DNA from: Enhygromyxa salina
Lineage (GTDB): Bacteria > Myxococcota_A > Polyangia > Nannocystales > Nannocystaceae
Assembly (NCBI RefSeq): GCF_002994635.1
Contig: NZ_PVNL01000028.1
Location: 1-44,445, forward strand
DNA: 44,445 bases
Direction: 5' to 3'
Shown: positions 33,068-41,600 of the stretch, piece after piece
Position numbering within the stretch: the stretch's first letter is position 1
Layout of the letters: every line of letters begins with the position of its first letter
Program-made: the position numbers and the translations under genes
The notes under the pieces: model-generated
What the model was told of the DNA's origin: nothing
What the model saw: only the letters and a program-made list of their open reading frames with translations
Databases searched by the model: none

Positions 33068-33667
33068 GTGACCGGGTCCGAGCAGACGCGCGAGCAGAAG
33101 AAGGCCGAGACGCGATCGCGGATCCTCAGCCGCGCCCACGAGCTGTTCCACGAGCACGGGTTCGACTCGACCACGCTCGAAGACATCTGTGCCGCGAGCG
33201 ACGTCTCCAAGCGAACCTTCTTCCGCTACTTTCCGGACAAGGAGAGCCTGGTGTTCCCCAACCGCGAGCGCAGGCGCGAGCGCTTCGTCGAGATCCTCAG
33301 CGCCGCGCCGCCGGACGAGTCGCCGTTCGACACCTTTCGTCGGCTGACCCGACTGTTCAGCGTCGAGTACAGCGAGAACCGCGAGCAGCTGTTGGTCGCG
33401 CAGAGCTTGATCCGATCATCGTCGGCGTTGCTGGCTCGCGAGGCGGCGATCGATCGTGAGTGGGAGCAGGACATCGCCGCGGTGTTCATCAACCAGCTCC
33501 CGCCGGGCTCCGCGTCCGAGCGGCGCGCCGAAGTCTTGGCCGGGGCGATGATGGGGACCGTGCGCGCGACCATGCGCCACTGGTACGCGACTGGGGGCGT
33601 CGAGGATCTCGATCAACTCGGGCACGAAGCCCTCGACTCGCTCGAGGCTGGGTTTGGCATTCGCTAG
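33068..33667 (+). CDS. TetR/AcrR-family transcriptional regulator, probable pfa repressor
   Basis: The 199-residue product has the usual TetR size. Residues 16-62 form the N-terminal HTH domain: RSRILSRAHELFHEHGFDST, then TLEDICAASDVSKRTFFRYF and PDKESL. The helical C-terminal part is the ligand and dimer domain, with no assigned ligand. It is divergent from pfa1 across 240 bp, and near-identical palindromes stand before both genes. Control of PUFA synthesis, with an acyl-CoA or fatty acid as effector, is a reasonable inference from FadR/FabR-like TetR proteins. The start is GTG 33068; no in-frame ATG gives a better N-terminus. Confidence 0.88.
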   Translation: MTGSEQTREQKKAETRSRILSRAHELFHEHGFDSTTLEDICAASDVSKRTFFRYFPDKESLVFPNRERRRERFVEILSAAPPDESPFDTFRRLTRLFSVEYSENREQLLVAQSLIRSSSALLAREAAIDREWEQDIAAVFINQLPPGSASERRAEVLAGAMMGTVRATMRHWYATGGVEDLDQLGHEALDSLEAGFGIR

Positions 33668-34018
33668 AGCGCCGATCAGGTTGGAGTCGCGTCGTCAGGT
33701 GCGTCTGGGGCCGTTCCTGCCGTTGTCGACTCGCCATGAAATGGTTGCTGCTCTACTCGGACCCCGCGTGCTTCGCCGGCCGATCACCGCGCTGCACAAC
33801 GGCAACGCCAGCAACTCGGGCGGACAGCCGAACGTCGGCGACGCGATCAACTCGGGTACGAGCGTGAAAGCCTTTAGACCCTACCGTGAGAACCTCCGTG
33901 GATACGCCGACGACCATGCCGGAATGGAGTGGGAGTACTTGGTGGGTCACGACGTCGATGCGGAGGAGATGAGCGTGGAGATCTCCTGCGACGATTGCGG
34001 CAAGTTAAACACGGCCTT
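33668..34018. other. Rearranged region without an intact gene
   Basis: There is no complete gene between the TetR stop and the duplicated toxin fragment. One plus-strand frame (about 33796-34010) reads as plausible protein (NASNSGGQPNVGDAINSG, then MEWEYLVGHDVDAEEMSVEI). It then runs into the antisense of the toxin fragment, so it looks like the end of a truncated unknown gene. Confidence 0.4.
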
Positions 34019-34515
34019 GCTGTCGGTTCGCGTGAAGTACCCCGGCGCGGGCGCGACGAAGCTGACCAGCTCCTTGCGACCGTCGCCGTCGAGGTCCATG
34101 AGCTGCACGCCGGGAGCACCGAGCGTGGTCGGCCGCGACGGCATGGCTACCGTCGGCCCAAAGCGCCCGTCGCCGAGGCCCCGCTTGAAGTACCAAGTCC
34201 CGGCGGTCTCGGTGACCAAGCCCGGCACGCCCTCGCCGTCGAGATCCACGAGCCGAGTCATGCGCCCGTCGATCCCCGCCGGGAGATTTTGTGGGTGGTC
34301 GCGTCGGTGATCTCGTGCAGCACCGGATCCACCGACGCGACGCTATACTCAAACTCCAGCGTGGGCAGAGCGGCGGTGTCGAACCAGCCCGAGTCGGCGT
34401 CGAGCCGATAGCTGCGCTGGATGACGCCTGTCACTCGCGTCATCGCCGGATCCTCCGCATGCAGTAGATCCGTCGACCCAACCAGATACGGCGCCGGCCC
34501 GAATCGCCGATTCGC
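34019..34515 (-). pseudogene. Duplicated internal fragment of the TcB-TcC toxin gene
   Basis: The minus strand here repeats an internal part of the toxin gene (its counterpart lies at about 41450-41930), at high DNA identity. Shared peptides include TDLLHAEDPAMTRVTG, VDPVLHEITDA, MTRLVDLDGEGVPGLV and WYFKRGLGDGRFGP. One A is missing from an A-run at about 34287-34290 relative to the intact copy, so the frame breaks. Homology stops abruptly on both sides (about 34025 and 34512). It has no start or end of its own and cannot make a toxin. It may serve as donor DNA for recombination with the intact gene. Confidence 0.88.
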
Positions 34516-34587
34516 CAACCGCGCTCGCGGCGACGCGCGACCCTTCCATCACGCCATCTAAGTGAAACGGCACAGCTGGTCGCGCGC

Positions 34588-35184
34588 ATGGCTGACGAAG
34601 TCATCCACCACATCGAACACCGACGGGATGTCCCCGTAGTGACCATCCAGGACGGCGCCGCGGAGCTCGAAGCCCTCCCTCGTGAGCTGCGTGAGCGTCT
34701 TCCCGAAGGTGTCCCTCGCTCGCAGCTCGTCGACTTCCATCACGCGATTGCCTACCTCGATGCGGTCATCGTCGCGTGCGATGACGGCGCCCCCTACGAC
34801 ATGCGTCGTACCTACCGCAACTGGCTGCTGAACGAGGGGGACGGCGCACAGCGAGTCGTGCGTCATCTCCGGGGCGAGGCAGACAAACCCGACCTCGAGG
34901 CCACAATCGCAGCCGCCCTCCATTCGGCCCTGACCTACTTCAAGAAGCGAAGGCCGCTGATGAAATACAAAGCCGCGCGTGAGCAGGGGATGGCGATCGG
35001 CAGCGGGGCAACCGAGTCGACGTGCGCGCTTCATCAACTGCGCGTCAAGCATCCGGGCTCTCAGTGGGAAGTGCCCGGGTTGCGTGGTGTCATCACGGCT
35101 CGTGGGTTGCAACTCTCTGGGCGGTTCGATGCGGCTTTTCTGCATCATCAGGCGAGCTTGATCGCACAAGTCGCGCCAGCTTGA
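34588..35184 (+). pseudogene. Transposase C-terminal part, ISKra4-like
   Basis: The 198-residue frame has the look of the catalytic end of an ISKra4-type DDE transposase: TIQDGAAELEAL (first acidic residue), LVDFHHAIAYLDAVI, YRNWLLNEGDGAQRV, then IGSGATESTCALHQLRVKHP with the expected Glu, and GLRGVITARGLQLSGR. Full-length members are about 450-500 residues, so the N-terminal half is gone. No inverted ends or target duplication were found. Its left end abuts the duplicated toxin fragment, so the element may have mediated that rearrangement. The family assignment is tentative. Confidence 0.7.
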
Positions 35185-35214
35185 TCAGGCTGCAATCCAC
35201 GCCCTGCCCAGCTA

Positions 35215-35694
35215 TTACTTCTGAAATACAATGCCGGCACTTTTGAGGCTATGACCTTGCGGCCAGACGGTTCCCTCGTCCGCCATGGCTCCCTGCCAAT
35301 TCGCGAGATCAATCCTCCTGGAAAGGAGCACGGCCCCGCGAAGGTCTGCGCCACTAAAATTTGCATGTCCTACGTCTGCACCTGTGAGATCGGCGCCACG
35401 TAGGTCGGCGCGATCGAGGCGAGCAGCATTCAGCCCAGCACCTCGCAAGTTTGCCCTTCGCAGGCTTGCCGCGGTGAGATCGGCAAGCATTAGTGCAGTG
35501 TCAATGAGACTCGCTTCGGAAAGGTCTGCGCGTTGAAGGTAGGCGTTTCGCAGCGTCGCACGGTCAAGGTGAGCGCCGCGGAGGATCGCATCTCCAAGTT
35601 GGGCCCGATGAAGGTCCAACCCTCGCAGGTTGGCTCCTTCAAGCGTTTCGCCTGCCACAAAGACCATTCGACCAGTTGCGCACTCGATGATCAT
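35215..35694 (-). CDS. Pentapeptide-repeat protein, probable immunity to the Tc-toxin tip
   Basis: ATG 35694 overlaps the toxin stop as ATGA and has a GGGGGA ribosome site; the product has 159 residues. From about residue 18 to 125 it is built of A(D/N)LXX-type pentapeptides (GANLRGLDLHRAQLGDAILR, then ADLRGADLTGADVGHANF). These fold as a right-handed quadrilateral beta-helix. Some members (MfpA, Qnr) mimic DNA and protect gyrase. Translational coupling directly behind a polymorphic toxin tip is the normal place for an immunity gene. If the tip acts on DNA, a DNA-mimicking inhibitor would fit (inference). Base composition is lower in GC than in the upstream toxin core, as in the tip itself. 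Confidence 0.82.
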   Translation of the reverse strand: MIIECATGRMVFVAGETLEGANLRGLDLHRAQLGDAILRGAHLDRATLRNAYLQRADLSEASLIDTALMLADLTAASLRRANLRGAGLNAARLDRADLRGADLTGADVGHANFSGADLRGAVLLSRRIDLANWQGAMADEGTVWPQGHSLKSAGIVFQK

Positions 35695-38600
35695 CGATTC
35701 CCCCAATCTGCCATGTCCAGGATGACGTTCTCCCAGGCAACGGCGGGCTTTGTGGCCTGGTTTGCGACTCGAGTGCCCGCTCGCTGCGCCGGTTCTGAGC
35801 CGAACAAGCGGCCCGCAATATAGCGGTGATGGCCCTCGGTGATAACACCACCGCTGACGGAGATGGCTGGCGCGACATCGCCGGCCGCAAGCCGGTCAAC
35901 GTAGGCGCGAATCACAGGGAGTGACACAGCCTCCTGGTTGGACTTGAGGGGGGCATTCTTCATTGCTTGCCGGACCAGTTCATCTGTGACATCGTCTCCA
36001 TTGGAGACAAATTGAGAGGCCCCTGTCCCCTCCACTGTGGGACCTCGAGGAGTCGCCCCGCGGCTGCCGAGAGTGGAAATCTCCATCGCAGCCAGCGGAT
36101 CCGCACCGTCGACCACCGCCACCAACTCAAGTCCCCTCATGACGTGCCCCACCACGGGCACCAGGTTTTCGGAGAACTCTTGGATTGGCCGCTCTGCTGA
36201 GGCCCCTGCAATCCCGGTTAGTTGTTTGAACGTGGGGCCGGTGCCGGCTGTTCCCCCCCGAGCGAAATTTCGCACACGAAGTTCGTCTTGGCTCAGACTG
36301 TAACCGGGCCCGATGTACTCCTGTGCATTGACGCGGCCACCCTGTGGTGCCAGCGTTGGGCCAAACGGGTGTCCGCGTTCAGACCATGCTTCTTTCTCGT
36401 CAGCCAGGGACTCGCGGATGATTGCTATTTCATTTTCGAGTGCCTCTTGCGCAGCATATGAATCATCACTCTCGGGCGACTCTAGCTGAGCAATCTCGAG
36501 ATCAACCAGTTCCTGCTTGAGTGCATCGTAGTCTTCAGGTGCCGGAGTGGTGTTCCTCGCCTCGTCCACTGCCTGTGTCGCCATTTGACCGACTCGTGCA
36601 GCAAATGCTGTTTTCCCATTTCGGTCGGCTTTGGTGGCTGGATTTGCATCGGCACCCTGGAAGCGATTTACTCCTGCTTCTAGCCCCGCGGGGTCTGGGC
36701 CAATCCATCGCCCCAACCAGTTTCCGAAGTAGCGCGCCGAGCAATACTCAAGCCCGGTCTCCTCGTCGCGCTCCATTCCCGTGTAGCTGTATCGCTTCGC
36801 CGACACGTCGATGCTGGCGTTGACGGCCCGATACGCGCTCGTTCCATACGGATGATACTCTTCGTACGAGATGACCGCGCCGCTGCCGTCGACCTCGGTC
36901 GCGGCTGAACCAAGGTGGTTACTCAGCTGGTAGCGCCAGATGCAGGTCAGGTTCCGAACCGAGGAGCCGCCGTCAATGCGCTTGGTTTCGACCATGCAGA
37001 TACGCCCGCTGCCGTCGCTGATGTGCAGCGACTCCCGCTCGAGGTCGAGCGTGCCGTTGACGCGCTTGCGGTAGATCTCGAACGGGCCGAGGTAGATGCG
37101 TTCCTCGGTCGTGCTGCCTTGCTTCGCGGTGAACTTGCGGCTGCGGATGCCTCCCGCGTACTGAAAGTAGACCTGTTCTGTTCCGGTAGTTGCGTGCTGA
37201 AGTTCGTCATCGTGGTTCCAGTCCACCGCCGCGAGGTGCGGCATGGTTGTCATGCTGCCGTGCACGTCGTAGCTGTACGTGTGCGTGTATGGGCCGTTGG
37301 CGGCGTCGCCTGGGGCTGACGTGGCGAGCAGGCGGTTGCCGTCGTGGGCGTACTCGTAGCGACGAGTCCAGCCGGTCCCCGCGGCGGGGACGTGTTGCAT
37401 CTTCAGGATGTTGCCGACGCTGTCGTACGCGTAGCGCTGCGTGTAGCGGCGCATCGCCGACGGATCGCTGGTCATCGGCTGCGGGCCGACGGGGAGTTGC
37501 TCGTGGGTACGCTGCGTCGTGCCTTGGGTGGCGTGCTCGCGGCCGGTCGCTTCGATCAGGCGGTACGTGGCGTCGTAGGTGTAGGAGTTGGCGGCCTCGA
37601 CGACGGCGTTGTTGAAGTAGACCGTCTGCTGAGCGGTGTCGCGGATGTCGGTGACGTTGCCTGCCGGTTCGTAGTGGTAGTGCAGGCCCTGAAGCGAGGC
37701 GTTGTCGCTGCCGCGGAGCGTGGACAGCCGCGCGAGGCGGTAGGTTTTGGGGTCGTAGGTATACGAGGTCGTTGTGGTCGGCGAATGGGCCAGGCCGTAG
37801 ATGACACGCTCTCGTTGCCCGCGGGCGTTGTAGGTGATGTCGCCCACCACGGTCTCGACAGTGGCGCTGCCGCGGTGTTTGAGCTCGACACGCCGAAGAC
37901 CGCCGCCGTCATCGTAGGTGTACGTGACTTCGGAGTTGTCGGGGGAGATGGCCTTCAGCACGCGGCCGAGCGCGTCGCGTTCGCTGGACGCCGAGAACAT
38001 CTCGGGGTCGAGCAGCGGTGCAGCGGCGGTGGCCATCGCGGGAATTGTACTTTGGCCGAGCAGGGCACTCCAGTCGGGCTGGGTGGTCTTGCTGGCGACG
38101 AGTTGGCGCTGCTCGTGTGTTGGCTGGCCCTTGAAGTCGTAGGCGAGCGAGGTGGCAACTCCTGCGCCGTCGTAGACCCGGTACACGCGGCCGCGGTGAT
38201 TAGCGGCCTCGGGCGATGCGAGCAGGTCACCGTAGACGACGCGACCGAGCAGTTTCTCAGCGCCGCCGCCGACACTGACAGTGCGGTCCACCGGGCGGCG
38301 CAGAGTGTCATAGCTGAAGTAAAAGCGCTGGTCGCGAGCATCCCAGCTGTGCATGGGCTGACCGAGCGCGGTGAGCAGGTGCCGGCGATCGCCAGCGTCG
38401 ACGCTGCCGACGAACAGCGACTGGCCAAGCATCCCGTAGGTACGCGTCTCGGCCGAGTTGCCGCGAGCGTCGACGACCTCGAGCACGTTGCCTTGGATGT
38501 CGAGCACGGATTTGGTCTCGAAGAACTCGTCGTTGCCGACCAGGTCCTTGTTGTGGGCGACGCTGAGGAACGGCCGACCGAGCGTGTCGAGGTGCACCTT

Positions 38601-41600
38601 GCTAGGCGTGTTCGCGTGCTTGGCCGCGAGTTGGGCGGCGCGGTGCTCCTTCTCGAGGGCGACGTCTGGGCCTTGGTAGCTGATGCGTTCGGCGTACCAG
38701 TGGCTGTCGAGCACGGTGTCGTTGACGTCCCAGCTGGTCTGCTGCCACGGCGTGAACTCCACACGGGAGAACGTGCCGTTGGGCAGGTCCGTGCGGATCA
38801 TTCGACCGAGCGGGTCGTAGTGGTTGAGCGATGTGACGCCCTGCTCGACGAGCTCGGCCTCGTCCTCGTACTCGGGCGTGCTGGAGAAGTACGGCTCGTA
38901 GGCCTTGAGCACGTTGCCCTTGTTGTCGAAGACGACGCGGCCGTTGCCCACCCAGCGCACGTCCGGGCTGGTGTCCTCGTACTGAATCTCGCCGTCGACC
39001 AAGACCAGCTGACCGTCGACGTCGCGCTGCGGCGCGAGGCCAGGGCGGGCTTGCGCCTTCACCATCACGACGCCGCCACCCCCAGAGAAGTACGCGCGTT
39101 GCTCCAGCCAGCGAGTGTCTGGGTCTTGGTGCGTCTCGCGGACACGCGTCTTGGCCCAGTTGGGCTTGCCGGAGTCTTGCCAGGCGAAGAGGTCGTACTC
39201 GAAGGTGCTGGTTGGGTCGTCGAGGGTGTCGCCATCGCTGTCGCCGACCTTGCCCATCACCGCGCTGGCGGTGACGAGCCCGAGCACGTCGAAGGCGACC
39301 TGGCTGCGGTTGCCGTTGGCGTCGGTGAGTTGCCACGGCCCGAGCACGCGGAAGTCGTGCTCGGCGGTGACGGTGTTGCCGAGCGGGTCCGTGCTGCTCA
39401 CGGTCAGCAGCGCGTGCGCGTCGTAGGTGGTCGAGTAGATGTTGCCGTAGGGATCCGTGACGCCAGTGACCGCGTAAAACTTGCTCGCGTCATAGGTCGG
39501 ATGACCCGTGCGGACCCACCACGCGTCGTCCGCGAGCACGTACTTGCCCACGTCCTCGAGCTCGGCGTCGGTGGGCGCGCCGGTCAGCTCACCAAAGACC
39601 GACTGCCGCTGAGTCTGCGTCATCGCCATCGCGTCGCTGTCGTAGGCCAGCGCCTTGCTCTCGACGCTGCCGTGCGGGAGCGGGCCCGAGAGGTCATCGG
39701 CGAAGTAGCGAACGCGCGAGCGACTGAGCAGCCGCTTGTCGATGCCGTCTGACAGCTCGCCATCGTAGGTGACCGGAGTCGCCGAATCGGCTGCGTCGCG
39801 CACCGCCTGCCAGGTGAAGCCCGTCGGCGCGGCCACCAAACCGTGCACCTCGTAGCTGCGAGACTCGACCGGTACCGCGAGCCGCAGCTGATTCGGGTCA
39901 CCGTCCACATGCGCGACCTCGGCCTCGCTGAGCGTGACGTGCAGCGCCGCTTGCTCCGCGGGCTCGACCGTCTCCCGCCGCGGATAGGCGACCGCCGCCG
40001 AGCGCAGCACCGTCCCGTAGTCGTCGACCTCGAGCACGAAGCTGTGACCGATCCGCGGATCCGCGACATCTCGCTCGTATTGGTAGCTCAGCGACTCCCG
40101 ATCATGAGCGAGGTAGATTCCGTGTCGATTGTCGCCGCGCCCCCGCAGCTGCCGAACCTCGAAGGTCGCTTCGCTAACCGTGTACGGCACTCCTTCGAGC
40201 TCGGACCCGTCGAGCGCGTACACCTCCGTTCGCAACGTCCGCCCCGCCAGAGCGCGCACGGCCTCGGCCCTGTCGTCGCCGCTCAGCCACGAGGGCAACC
40301 TGCTATCCGGCAAGGTCCACGCGACAGGATCACCGCTCCAATACTCACCCGCAAACAACCGTGAGAACTTGCTCCCCGCCAGATACGCCCCGGTGTGAAA
40401 CCCGCTCTTCGTGTACACGGGCGGCTGATGCAGGTGCTCCTCGACCGCGTCGAATTGCGCGAACGCAAACAGCCCATCCCCCGAGAAGTTCTCGAACGAC
40501 TCGGTGTCCCAGGTCTCGACCATGCCGAAGCCCCGAAACTCGCGCTCGCCACCATCGAAGTACCCGTGGTGATACGCGAAGTGCTGCACGTAGCGCTGGC
40601 GCGTCACGTGATCGATCTGCTCGACCCGATCCACGACATGCACCGGAAACGGCAGCTTGGTCGCCCAGGGCTTCCCGGCGGCCTTGTCCGCCAAGTAGAA
40701 CTTCGTCGACGGCGCGTAGCGAACCCGCGTCTCGGCGCCCATGTTGTTCTTGGTGGCGACGAGCAGGTGCGGCTTCGTACCGCTCGTCAGATCAATATAC
40801 CGCAGCACGCCCCCGCGCCCCGCCGAGTGCGATGTCGACCACACCAGACACCCCGTCCCGTTGCCCTTCAGATCCACGACCTCCGCCCAGTCGACGCTAC
40901 GCACGCTGGGAAACTGCGACAGGTGCTCGCCAGCCGCGAAGCCATTGCCAGACAGGTTGCGGTAGATCGTCGCGCCGCGATCCCCAAGATAGATCAGATC
41001 AGTCGTACCGCTGCCATCGACGTCACTGAGCCGAACGCGACTCGGGTGAAACAGGTCGCTCGCCGACGCGAAGCTCGACAGCCCGCCCATGCGGATCATC
41101 CGTCCGAATTGCCCGAAGCCAAGACATGGCCAATACGCGACTTCACCGTTGCGAACTCGAACCAAGTCCGGTAGTCCGTCGCCGGTCATGTCCGCGAATT
41201 GGATCGAGATCCGCGCGTCGTTGAACACCAGCATCGGCCGCGAGGCGGCGTCGTGGGTATTCGGGATCTGCTTGGGCGCCTCGAATCCATCGACGCCCTT
41301 GCTGCGATACCAGCCGAAGTTGTCGCCGCGATCCACGAGCACGTCCGGGAACCCGTCGCCAGCCAGATCGATCAGCTGCACCCGCGGGTCCTGCCAGTCG
41401 ATGTTGGGCACCGTCGAGAACTTGCGAAAGTTGCCCCAGCCCTCGTCCTCGGTCCGCGTGAAGAACCCGGGCGCAGGCACCACGAAGCTGACCAGCTCCT
41501 TGCGACCGTCGCCGTCGAGATCCATGAGCTGCACACCCGGAGCGCCGAGCGTGGTCGGCCGCGAGGGCATCGCCACCATCGGGCCAAAACGACCATCGCC

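Noticed and set aside
33796..34010. Small intact gene on the plus strand after the TetR gene
   Set aside because: The frame has no good start or ribosome site and runs into the antisense of the duplicated toxin fragment, so at most it is a truncated remnant.
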